A stretch of DNA of 64,000 bases, from positions 42,590,658 through 42,654,657 of the forward strand of contig CM045990.1 in the NCBI GenBank assembly GCA_025175895.1. Direction: 5' to 3'. Below are positions 46,701 to 56,693 of the stretch, piece after piece. Origin of the DNA: Wurfbainia villosa. Its lineage: Eukaryota > Streptophyta > Magnoliopsida > Zingiberales > Zingiberaceae. The position numbers were made by a program, and so were the translations under genes. The notes under the pieces were generated by a model, which did not search any database, was not told where the DNA came from, and saw nothing but the letters and a program-made list of their open reading frames with translations. Positions within the stretch are counted from its first letter, which is position 1; every line of letters starts with the position of its first letter.

Positions 46701-47931
46701 TGTTAGGGCAATCTCTTGCCATGATAAGGTTTTGATGTGTGTGGCAAAGGGTTTGAGTTAGTTTGTTATTGTGATGTGCGTTGAAGTCGTACAGGACTTA
46801 GTAATTCGCACATAAAGCCTTGGCGAGTTTCACATCTCATGGCTCGGTCCTTGAGTCAGTGAAGGATAGCTTTGCGGAAGCCGTGCGCTTGGAGTATTCG
46901 AGGGACCGCCGGACGAGGAGCTTGGAGTGAAGCCGGAGGAAGTAGACTTCAGGGCAAGACGCGAAGGATGGTGCTGCAGAGTCGTGCGCTTGGCGCATCC
47001 GAGGGACGTGGCCGGACGAAGATAACTTCAAAGGCAAGGGACTCCGAGAGATGAGAGTGAGCGAATGTAACCCGGGAAGGGGTAGTAGCTCTTAGGTGAA
47101 ACTTGGCCATTTGGCCAAGTGTCTGATGAGTTTTCCCGACACCACCCGATCATGCATAGCGGATCGCTTCCGAGTCGATGGCTCGCTCGATCCGGTATAA
47201 GACTAGGATTTTGACCTGCGGCCGATCGCCATGGATCGGGCTGATCGCCATGGATCCGGGCAATGATCGGTTGCCGACATCGACCGAGATGGGACCGATC
47301 GAGCGATCGCGGTGCATGGGCACGGAGTCGAGCTCGCGGAGCACTCTATCGATCGAGCATCGACGATTGATGGCAAGATCGGATCGATGTCAATACCGCG
47401 TTGGATGAAATCCAACGTGAAAGCAAATAGCGGCTACACCGATCGATAGGGACATCAGTCGACTGCTCTTGTGTCAACGGGAAGAAACCCTCTTCCTCTA
47501 TAAAAAGGAAGGGTATGGATCTTTGGGGGGAAAATGCTTCAACTCTAATCTTCTCTCAAAGTGTCATAAACGTCTTCCCACTCTTCTTACTTGCTTTTAC
47601 TTCATTCTTATTGTAAGAAGAGTGATCTTGGTTGTAAAGGTTACCTCCACCTAGCTTGGTGCAAAGGAGAGACCAATAGTGGATTGGTTTTGGCGGAGTG
47701 ATTCACCGAGGACGAATCGGGTCGTGGATTAGTGGCGTAGCCATGAACCACGTTACATTTCCGTGTTAGCATTGTTTGTTTCCTTTGCTTGTATTCTTCT
47801 TTGTTTGATTTGCTTGTCTATTTGTATTTGCATATTCCGCTTGCGCTAATCATCTTTTTAGATGAGCAAATTCCGTCATCGAACGAACGAGGGCTATTCA
47901 CCCCCTCTAGCCGGCCAATCGATCCCCTACA
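46701..47931 (+). repeat. C 3' LTR
   Basis: 1231 bp copy of 33046-34286 with TATA box CTATAAAAA at 47498-47506. The segment 47140-47470, upstream of the TATA, differs strongly from the 5' LTR: CAGTCGACTG-type motifs are largely replaced by CGATCGAT-type motifs, while the flanks are nearly the same. Confidence 0.92.
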
Positions 47932-47936
47932 CAGAC

Positions 47937-49074
47937 CATATTGGTTCAATGATCCAGGGGGAGCTAATACCAAAATAGTATATCCGGTAACCTAAACCTC
48001 TTATTTTCTTTAGAATGGTTAGATAGAACTATAACTCGTCAATGCTTGGTAACATAGTACCAGGATGCAGTGAGATGATAGTACGCTAAAAAAAATGGAG
48101 TCTCGTGTATTCGAGCTAGATAAGGCGTATCTAGTTCGGTTCACTTGACCGAGTGGAATAGCTGAAGCTACCTCGCCGTATCCTAGACTAGTTAGACCAG
48201 GAAGTGGTCTTAGGTGAGTCAAGTTACTATTTTCTCGAAATTGGCTTTGTCTAAGGAAGTAGTCATTTTTCTGATCAAAGAAGGCCCCTGTGCCTCACCA
48301 CGACCTGGAAGCCAAGATCTTGAAAAGGTGACTTGATGAGCTTAGGATCAAATCCAAATCTAATGCAAGGTTGACCAGTTTCAAATCATTAAATTTAATT
48401 AAGATAAAATTGGAATCATCTCACACAACATATAAGGTGAACCAATTCTAAGACACTTAGAATGGGTGAGATGAATAAGGAATAATTTCAATTCACATAA
48501 TCCTTTCAAAAATATTATCTATTTTTTAAACTATCGAGCTTAAACGTGTACTTATACTCGGACAAAACTCTAAATATACAATCTTCTAGGTCAATGTTTA
48601 GCGCCTCCTAACTCTTCTGTACCTTATATACTTGATTAAGGGGGAGAGAAAACTAACCCTAAGAGTTATATATTTTCAAAAGTTATTAGCGTATAAGTAT
48701 TTTGAAACTCAAAGATAATTTTATAAGTATTTTTGAAAATCAAATAAGTCTCAAGACTTATATTGTTGGTGCAGAGGGTTATACCTCAAACTAAAGTAAA
48801 TTGAGACACATGCTTGGACTCATGTTAGATAATCTTTATGCATGCAATTTCATGTTAGAAACCCCTACTTTTTATATTATACAACCCTAAATCTTTTCTG
48901 ATTTATGGCAAAAGGGGGAGAAGAGCACAAGTTAAGGGGGAGAACAAAAATTTAAAATTTTTAAGATTAACCTTTTGTTCTAAAACTCACCTAAGGTTAA
49001 GGGATAATTGATTTACATTTACTCATTTTCCACATTATATTTTTCCTTAACTTTGCGTAAGTTTGTCATAGATC
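47937..49074 (+). other. B gag end, spacer and 3' untranslated region
   Basis: The first 59 bases finish B gag (YWFNDPGGANTKIVYPVT, TAA 47993-47995). The rest is noncoding. 48200-48345 matches the K gag-pol spacer. Purine runs AAGGGGGAGA occur near 48639, 48904 and 48935. No pol sequence is visible. Confidence 0.82.
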
Positions 49075-49088
49075 AAAAAGGGGGAGAT
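49075..49088 (+). other. B polypurine tract
   Basis: AAAAAGGGGGAGAT abuts the B 3' LTR. Confidence 0.93.
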
Positions 49089-50141
49089 TGTTGGTGCAGG
49101 GGTACCAGATGATCGAACCTGTGTTTTGATTATGGCAAAGATGCAAAGTTAAGATTACATTGTTATCTCACGAGCTGAATCAAGTATGCAGAAATACTAA
49201 GTTAAGCCGAAGGTCAGCAACACTCGGAGAAAACCGTAGTGGTCGGGCGACACCGGGAGGACTTCGGAGGGAGCCGAAGGAATCAGGTGGAGACCGAATG
49301 CAAGGCTTCAAAGGTAAATGTTGAGGTAAGCTTGAGTGAGTAAAGTGAAGTGAGGTCGTGTCCTTTGTACGGGGACGTCCTTAGGCGACGATCCGACCAA
49401 GACTTCTCATGGAAGGTCTATGTCGAGATCGGATGGCAAGTGGCCATCGAATTCACTTATATTTTGAGCTAACTCTTTATTGTAGTCAAAAATCCTGGCC
49501 ATCAGTTCAACCGGGCCAGTTCAACCGGCCAGTTCAACTACTGTTTGAATTACAGCTTCGAGATGAGTCAAAACTCATCCCTTTCTTCAAGGGTGAGGTG
49601 GCCATTGATGTAGGATCTTGATGTGCTCGAGGAGGGGACTTCTAGGGCTATAAAAGAAGGTCTATTCCTCACCATTTCATCAATCCTAAGCTTCCAAAAA
49701 GCCTCCGCAACGCTACGACTCTCCGACAACGAAGTTCTAGTTCTCCAACGTCTAGGTTTAATTGTTTATATTTTTGTTTCGTCAGTATAATCTTCATTTT
49801 CAGTTTATATTCTTCATATCAATTGTATCGGAGTTTTTATCGTTACGAGGAGAGGGGGAGTGTCCCTCTACCTCAAAGCTTTGTGATTTTTCTTGTACTC
49901 GATTAACTCCTACCTCTAACGAGGAGGAGTTCTTTAGTGTTTTGCCCTCCGTGCGTGGTCAAGGACCACTAGGGCCTTGGAGTAGTAGCCGAAGGCTATG
50001 AACCAAGTAAAAAACCATTTTTCTTTCTTTATTTGTCTTTTATCTTTCCACTGCGATTAATTGTCTAATCAACGAACGATTTCGAAAAAGTTTTATCGCT
50101 ATTCACCCCCCCCCCCTCTAGCGATCCGCTTCGATCCAACA
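49089..50141 (+). repeat. B 3' LTR
   Basis: 1053 bp copy of 30007-31068, with TATA box CTATAAAAG at 49648-49656 and the end CCAACA intact. CGTCA follows. Substitutions between the pair are sparse, so B is less diverged than K by eye. Confidence 0.93.
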
Positions 50142-50146
50142 CGTCA

Positions 50147-50301
50147 CATCAAGGGTAAAACTCTTAACATGTAGATCTAGAGTAGATCTAAGATTTTTTA
50201 ACACATATATGTATTTTTGTTTACCTTCGCACGGATCCGTGGCTGACTTCCGAGGTTTCCGCAATGCAAAATGCGGTTTTTGCGGCTCGGATAGTCCAAC
50301 A
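50147..50301 (+). repeat. D 5' LTR, last part
   Basis: Completes the D LTR after removal of B. It ends ATAGTCCAACA and is followed by the PBS TGGTATCAGAGC at 50303-50314. Confidence 0.88.
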
Positions 50302-50314
50302 GTGGTATCAGAGC

Positions 50315-51941
50315 CACGTGCGAAGCATGTATGTGTTTTAGTTTTGTAGTTTTTGTATTATATATAAAAATTACAGATCTATAAGTTCCTGTAAATTTCC
50401 TATTTTTATAGAATTTTTGGGTATTTTCTCGAAGAGTCGAAGCAACAAGTGTTGGGACACTTGTAGGCTTCAACCACCGAGAAAAACTCTCCGAAATAGC
50501 GAATTCTCGCTCTAGTCTTTTGGGACAGCGACTTAAGGCACTGTAAGATCTCGATGGGACACTCACGAGATTCATTTTACGAGTAGGGGTGCTGCCCCTA
50601 ACCCCGCAAGGGTCATTGTCCCGCGATCGCGCCCAGAAATCGCTTAGCGGGACCATTACGGAGATGTGACTCATAAAATTGAAAAAAAAATAGAAAAAAT
50701 TATAGAAATTTCTGTAAAATACATAATTTAGAATTATGTATAATATTGTTATGGTCATGGCCCAAGAACCTCAATGTGATTGGATAAATGTATTGTAATT
50801 CATAATACGGCTTACGCGCCGTTTTTGTGTTGTGCATGTTGTATAATGTATGCGACCTACGCGTCATGTCTCTCTTTTTAATATTCCAGTTGTAAATAGT
50901 TTTAGACTTGAATATAACTCGAGTTTCATGTTTGTAATGTAAAAAAATGGAGCGGTGGAAGGTCCACTAGTAGACGGAGTTACGAGGAGGGTACTGACGA
51001 CACATGGCGGTCAAAGGAGGCGCTTGGAGAAGCCGCTAACCCTAGGTTGACCGTCCGATCATCTCATTGGCTTGAGAAGATCGTAGTAGGGCCATGACCT
51101 CATCACAATTTAATTTTATATATATATATATATATGTTAGTTTTTTCTTGTATGTATGTGATGCATGCTAGTAAATTTTGCTTGTATGTATATGATGCAT
51201 GCTAGGATATTTTGCTTGTATGTATATGATGCATGCTAGTATATTGCTTGTATGTATGTGATGCATGCTAGTGTAGGGTAATAAATGCCTTAATGCATAT
51301 ATGATACACATTCACGATTAGATTAGATCTTAATCAAATCAACTCGAAAATGCCTACCAAGTTTTGATACCCATCACTACCTCGATCATTTGTTGTTATT
51401 GAATCTGCCAAAGCAGAGCAACGCATATTATCTTGGTAGGGTGCGGAGGGACAATCTTGGTCCCGCCTATCACAGCTTGGGTGAGAATAAGCTCAAATAG
51501 ATTGAGTAAAACTAATTAACTTAATTGGATTGAGTAAAACTATAGGCATATTCCAACCGTTGGAAAGGTAGGATAAGATTACATTTACACTAAATCTTGG
51601 GCGATTTAGCCAAAGCTAACTCAAGGTCTTTTGTAAATGTGGATCTTGATCCTATAAACAAGAGTTGCATAGAGATGTAATCGGTAATTTGTTACCTACC
51701 GATCATACTAAGTCTTGGGTGATTTAGCCAAAGCTAACTCAAGACGTAGTATGATGTGGATTTTGTCCCGCGAGAATTATAGCTAGTTTGTATGAATCTA
51801 ATAATGTGGTTTGACCACATTCATGACTCGATTCTACAAAAGTCCCATAATTTAGTGGGAGCATCATTTGATTAAAGGCCTAATTAAATTATAAATGGAA
51901 TATGATATTAATTTTCTGCATTGTGTATGTTGTAGATTACC
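50315..51941 (+). promoter_or_regulatory. D untranslated leader with two clusters of hairpins
   Basis: No coding sequence. Cluster one (50424-50653) includes a three-part stem: TTTTCTCG/CGAGAAAA, GAAGC/GCTTC and CAAGTGT/ACACTTG around a TGGG loop. It also has ATCTCG/CGAGAT around ATGGGACACTCA, TAGGGG/CCCCTA, and GTCCCGC/GCGGGAC. Cluster two (51353-51755) has three apices with a CAAA loop: TCTGC/GCAGA once and TTAGC/GCTAA twice, each with its own long outer stem. (AT)n at 51118-51135 and a ~34-bp tandem repeat (51147-51273) lie between. Confidence 0.72.
51147..51273 (+). repeat. ~34-bp tandem repeat, four copies, in the D leader
   Basis: Unit CTTGTATGTATGTGATGCAT followed by GCTAGTAAATTTTG, with small changes. 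Each copy carries the GATGCATGCTAG core. Confidence 0.88.
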
Positions 51942-52797
51942 ATGTCGACAAACACGAACACTCTCTCTCTGCGTTCTGTCCTTGAGAAGGACAAGCTCAA
52001 TGGAGCTAATTTCCTAGACTGGTACAGGAATCTGAGAATTGTTCTCATTTAAAAAAAAAATTGTACATCCTGGAGCAGCCTATTCCGGAGGCACCTCCTG
52101 CCACTGCCTCGCGAACTGACCGAGATGCTTACAAGAAGCATCAAGATGATACATTAGATGTGTCATACCTCATGCTCGCGACCATGAACTCTGAGCTTCA
52201 TAAGCAACACGAGTTCATGAATGCTTTTGATATGGTTGAACATCTTCGTCAACTGTATCAAGGACAAGCAAGGCACGAGAGATACAAGATCTCTAAGGCA
52301 CTATTTCAGTCCAAGATGCAAGATAGGACTCTCGTAGGTCCATATGTACTTAAGATGATTGAGTACATAGAGAACCTACAGAGGTTGGGATTCCCACTTG
52401 GCCAAGAGCTGGCCACTGACTTGATCTTGCAATCTTTGCCATAAAGCTACAATCAATTTGTCATGAATTACAACATGAATGAAATTGATAAGCCACTGCC
52501 TGAGATGCTCAACATGTTGAGAACTGCTGACCTCAACCTTAAGAAGGGAAAGATCGACTCCATTTTGATGGTGCAAAAGAAGAAAGGCAAGAGCAAGCCT
52601 AAAGGTAAGGGAAAGTCCCAAGCCAAGGGCAAAGACAAGGAACTGAAACCTAAAGGAGGGGTGGCCAAGGAAGGGACTTGCTTCCACTGCAAGGAAGCTG
52701 GACACTGGAAGCGTAACTGCAAAGCATACCTGGAAGATCTTAAGAAGAAAAGAAGTGAGACTTCTACTTCAGGTATAAATGTTATAGAAGTCAATCT
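51942..52797 (+). pseudogene. gag: D gag (UBN2-type copia gag)
   Basis: ATG 51942 opens MSTNTNTLSLRSVLEKDKLN. Near 52050 a poly-A run introduces TAA and a frameshift. The frame from 52061 (LYILEQPIPEAPP) runs to TAA 52442-52444, which replaces a sense codon, and continues in frame. Zinc knuckle CFHCKEAGHWKRNC (codons 52679-52720) follows a Lys/Gly-rich basic linker. The TRIM interrupts shortly after it. Confidence 0.88.
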
Positions 52798-52995
52798 TGT
52801 TGGGAGTATGGGGAATACAATCAAAGTCCCACATTGGTAAGACATGGAAAAGATCATGTGCTTATAAGAAAAAAGATATCTCCATTGGTATGAGGCCTTT
52901 TGGGTAAAGCCCAAAAACAAAACCATGAGGGCTTGGGCCCAAAGTGGACAATATCATATCATTGTGGAGATATATGAATCTTATAGGCACTAACA
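52798..52995 (+). repeat. TRIM 5' LTR
   Basis: 198 bp, TGTTGGGAGTATGGGG to AGGCACTAACA. PBS follows after two bases. Confidence 0.95.
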
Positions 52996-53229
52996 ATTGG
53001 TATCAGAGCCATGGTCCATGTCAAGCCATGAACCTCGAACGAAGAAAGTTGAGCTCCCACGTCCGGATCAAGAGGACCAGACATCAGGAAGTCTAGTTGG
53101 GTCGGGGGGACCGAACAACTGGCAGGAAGTCCTGGTGGGTTGAAGATCGGACATCAAGCAGAGAAAATCCTTCGAGGAGGGATAGGCTTGAGGGGGGGCC
53201 CAATGTGGTCCTTCGTTTGAGGGGGGGAT

Positions 53230-53427
53230 TGTTGGGAGTATGGGGAATACAATCAAAGTCCCACATTGGTAAGACATGGAAAAGATCATGTGCTTATAAG
53301 AAAAAAGATATCTCCATTGGTATGAGGCCTTTTGGGTAAAGCCCAAAAACAAAACCATGAGGGCTTGGGCCCAAAGTGGACAATATCATATCATTGTGGA
53401 GATATATGAATCTTATAGGCACTAACA
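53230..53427 (+). repeat. TRIM 3' LTR
   Basis: 198 bp, same sequence as the 5' LTR by direct comparison. Preceded by the PPT. Confidence 0.95.
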
Positions 53428-53432
53428 AATCT

Positions 53433-54400
53433 ATCTATTTCTTCATCATGGGTATTAGATACCGGATGTGCATCTCACATTTGTACCAATGTGCAGGCAC
53501 TGAGAAATAGCAGGGCATTGACGAAGGGCGAGGTGGACCTATGAGTAGGCAATGGAGCAAGGGTTGTTGTTGTTGCTGTAGGAACTTATTTTCTATCTCT
53601 GCCCTCTGGGCTTATACTAGAACTAGATGAATGTTGTTATGTGTCTGCTTTGACTAAGAACATAATTTCAGTTTCTTGTTTAGACAAGAAAGGCTTTTCA
53701 TTTATAATAAAGAACAAATGTTGTTCAGTTTATTTAAATGATATGTTCTATTGTAGTGCACCTCTGATGAACGGACTCTACATTCTAGACTTAGAGAGCC
53801 TCATCTATAACATAAGTATCAAAAGGTTCAAGTCAAATGAGTTGAACCAAACCTATCTCTGGCATTGTCGCTTAGGTCACATAAATGAGAGTCGCTTATC
53901 CCAGCTCCATAAGGATGGGCTGCTGGACTCATTTGATTTTGAATCATATAGGACATGTGAGTCTTGCCTTCTTGGCAAGATGACTAAGATTCCCTTTAGT
54001 GGAGATAGCGAAAGAGCAACAGACTTGTTAGTACTTATACATAGTGATGTATGTGGCCCTTTCAATGTTGCTGTTAGAGGTGGTTATAAGTACTTCATTA
54101 TATTTACTGATGACTTCAGTAGATATGGTTATGTGTATTTGATGACACATAAGTCGGAATCCTTTGAAAAGTTTAAAGAATTCAAGAATGCAGTACAAAA
54201 CTAGCTTGGCAAGAGTATTAAGATACTTCGATCAGATCGAGGTCGCGAATATCTTAGCCATGAGTTTTGTGACTATCTGGCTGAGTGTGGGATTCTATCC
54301 CAACTCACTCCTCCTAGAACGCCATAGTGGAATGGTATATCTGAAAAGAGGAATCGTACCCTATTAGATATGGTACAATCTATGATGAGTCACACAGATC
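53433..54400 (+). pseudogene. D protease and integrase core
   Basis: WVLDTGCASHICTNVQ carries the catalytic Asp-Thr-Gly (codons 53458-53466). After a TGA (about 53542) the frame continues to the integrase zinc region WHCRLGHINESRLSQLH..CESCLLGKM. The core follows: LIHSDVCGPF (first Asp), a TAG at about 54204, ILRSDRGREYLSHEF (second Asp), then WNGISEKRNRTLLDM (catalytic Glu). The catalytic residues are present but at least three stops break the frame. Confidence 0.88.
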
Positions 54401-55294
54401 TTCCTATATCCTTTTGAGGATATGCTCTAGACACAGCAGCCTTCACACTTAACCGTGTACCATCCAAGGTTGTGATAAAGACACCATATACGATATGGAC
54501 AGGGAAAATTTCCAAGATGTCTTTCATGAGGATTTGGGGTTGTGAGGCTTACGTTCGACATCAAGTCTCAGACAAACTGGGACCCAAATCCGATAAGCAC
54601 TATTTTGTTGGATATCCTAAGGAAACGAAGGGATATTACTTCTACATTCCCCATAAGCACAAAGTGTTTGTGGCAAAGACTGGGGTATTTCTAGAAAGGG
54701 ATTTTATTTCTAGAAAAATTAGTGAGAGTACGTTCGATCTTAAAGAAATTCAAGATAAGGACCATAGCACTGAGACCTTGATGGAGGTTGAACAAAAACC
54801 ACAAAGTGTTCTGGGTGATGAGATTGTTGCACAAAGAGTTATGGAACAACAACCTGTTCAGGTAGACCTACCTCTTCGCAGGTCTGATAGGGTACGTCAT
54901 CAACCTGAGATATACTCATTTCTCTTGTCTGACCATGATGACGTTATGCTCATTGAGAATGAGCTTACCTCTTATCAGGAAGCTATAATGAGCCCAGATT
55001 CTGAGAAATGGCTAGAGACCATGAGATCTGAGATGGAATCCATGTACACCAACCAAGTATGGACTTCGGTTGATCCACCTGAAGGCGTCAAACTCATTGG
55101 GTGTAAGTGGGTCTTTAAGAGAAAGACTGACATGGATGGACTTACGCATACCTATAAGGGTTGATTGGTGGCTAAAGGTTTCAAGCAAATTCATGGTATT
55201 GACTATGATGAAACCTTTTCTCCAGTTGCGATGTTTAAGTCCATTCGGATCATGCTTGCTATTGCAGCGTACCACGATTATGAGATCTGGCAGA
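54401..55294 (+). pseudogene. D integrase C-terminus and first part of reverse transcriptase
   Basis: After a TGA near 54416, a 230-codon frame (54472-55164) covers FMRIWGCEAYVRHQVSDK, YFVGYPKETKGYYFY, the linker LPLRRSDRVRHQPEIY and the RT start EKWLETMRSEMESMYTNQVW. Past a TGA at 55162 it reads VAKGFKQIHGIDYDETFSPV and ends EIWQ at 55294, where element E begins. It resumes as MDVKTVFLNGN at 63824. Confidence 0.9.
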
Positions 55295-56679
55295 TGTTAG
55301 GACCTTTGTAACGCTAGAGGGGGGGGTGATTAGCGTTTCTTCGTTTCTACAATCAAGTTAGCGGAAGCAATACAAATACAAAACGAATACAAATACGAAA
55401 TAAGAAACCAAACGCTAACACCCAATTTACGTGGTTCGGAGATGACGCTCCTACTCCACGGCAATCCGTAAGGTGGATTAGCCCTAGCCAAGCTTCACTA
55501 TCTTCTCCTTTGGATGAACCAAGGTGGAGAAACCTTTCTTACAATACACTCCTCTTCTTTACAATGATGGATGATGAAGAACAAGAGAAGAGGAGGTTTT
55601 GGATTGCTAAAAACACTTAGAAAACTTGGTGAGCACGAGGATGAAGTTAGGAGTTAGAGCACTCGCCTCACCATGCTCCCCATGACCCCTTTTTATAGAA
55701 GAGGGGCTGTTTTTCCCGTTGGGCCTCGATCAGTCGAGTGATGCATGCCATCGATCAGATGCCAACGGGCCAAACGCGATCTCGCGGAGATTCGTAGCCG
55801 CGCAATCTCCAACGGCGGTGATCGATCTGATCTCTCCATCGATCGACCGATGGAGTGATCGATCAGTGATCACGCAGCAATGAGTGAGACCGCATTCCGT
55901 GGCATTTCTTTCCTTGATCGATCATTTGTTGCCCATATCGGTCGATCGATCGAGCATCATCGATCCGACATGCCCAAGGCAAGCGATCGATGGTCGTGGT
56001 TTCACCGACTCGGTACCGACGACCCGGTCCGATCGATACATCGTATCAGTCGACTGATACTCATTAAGTATGAATAATTCATACTTGTCTTTATACCCTA
56101 GACCTAGACTCAACCTTCTAGCTCCGTATTAAGCCTTGCGCCTTCAGGATCCCTCCGAGTCCGCGACTTGTTCATCCTTTGCGCTTTGCTTCCAAGAGCT
56201 TCCTTCGGTTTCGTCATGTCTTGGGTTGCCAAATGCTTGGACTTTACGCCGCCAAGACTACAAGCTTGGACTTATCTAAGACCTTACTTTGGACTTCCTT
56301 TGCCAAGGTTCACTTGGACTTTACGCTGCCAAGACTACAAGCTTGGACTTATGCTGCCAAGACCTTACTTTAGACTTCCTTTGCCAAGGTTCACTTGGAC
56401 TTTACGCTGCCAAGACTACAAGCTTGGACTTATGCTGCCAAGACCTTACTTTGGACTTCCTTTGCCAAGGTTCACTTGGACTTTACGCTGCCAAGACTAC
56501 AAGCTTGGTCTTATGCTGCCAAGTCCATCCCTTGGACTTCCTTTGCCAAGATCATACTTGGACTTCTCTTGCACCTGTCACTTAAACACATTCGCAATTA
56601 GATCACAACACATTGCCTAACTTAAATGATTATCCAAACATCAAAACATATAAATGCTTGGAGCATTGTTGCACCAACA
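55295..56679 (-). repeat. E 3' LTR
   Basis: 1385 bp. On minus it starts TGTTGGTGCAACAATGC and ends AAAGGTCCTAACA. TATA box CTATAAAAA (minus) at 55690-55698. A motif-rich region of GATCGATC/CAGTCGACTG palindromes spans 55730-56060, and the 81-bp repeat array 56222-56580. Confidence 0.93.
56222..56580. repeat. 81-bp tandem repeat in the E 3' LTR
   Basis: Units begin CCAAGGTTCACTTGGAC at 56303, 56384 and 56465, an exact 81-bp period. Each consists of three ~27-bp subunits of CCAAG..CTTGGACTT type. The period is divisible by three, which keeps several frames open. Confidence 0.92.
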
Positions 56680-56693
56680 ATCTCCCCCTTTTT
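56680..56693 (-). other. E polypurine tract
   Basis: Minus-strand AAAAAGGGGGAGAT lies next to the 3' LTR. Confidence 0.93.

Larger units (their letters stand above)
33046..47931 (+). mobile_element. Element C: gag-only (TR-GAG-like) element, interrupted by A
   Basis: LTRs 33046-34286 and 46701-47931 are flanked by CAGAC (33041-33045 and 47932-47936). Without the nested element A the internal region is about 3.05 kb: PBS, gag (34350-36072), 3' UTR and PPT. It matches element F throughout, including the absence of pol. It was inserted into the gag of B. Confidence 0.92.
30007..50141 (+). mobile_element. Element B: Sirevirus-like, gag-only element, interrupted by C
   Basis: LTRs 30007-31068 and 49089-50141 are flanked by CGTCA (30002-30006 and 50142-50146). 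After removing C (33046-47931, plus one copy of its duplication) the internal region is about 3.1 kb: PBS, gag, noncoding spacer and PPTs. No protease, integrase or RT is present. LTRs and gag are related to K, which has pol. The gag-pol spacer of K (about 5580-5720) recurs in B at about 48200-48345 but leads into the 3' UTR, so pol was lost between those points. Confidence 0.9.
52798..53427 (+). mobile_element. TRIM: complete 630-bp miniature LTR retrotransposon
   Basis: Two 198-bp LTRs (52798-52995 and 53230-53427), identical as far as I can compare them, flank a 234-bp noncoding internal region. PBS TGGTATCAGAGC at 52998-53009, PPT TTGAGGGGGGGAT at 53217-53229, and an extra TTGAGGGGGGG at 53189-53199. 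Target duplication AATCT at 52793-52797 and 53428-53432. No coding capacity, so it depends on proteins of other elements. No 5S rRNA-like segment was recognised, which argues against Cassandra. Identical LTRs indicate recent insertion. Confidence 0.95.

Noticed and set aside
52798..53427. The 198-bp direct repeats as a Cassandra element
   Set aside because: Cassandra LTRs carry a 5S rRNA-like segment; none was recognised here.
56222..56601. Regular 81-bp repeats resembling a CRISPR-like or satellite array, with open frames giving repeated peptides
   Set aside because: The array lies inside both LTRs of element E, has no unique spacers, and its open frames follow from a period divisible by three.
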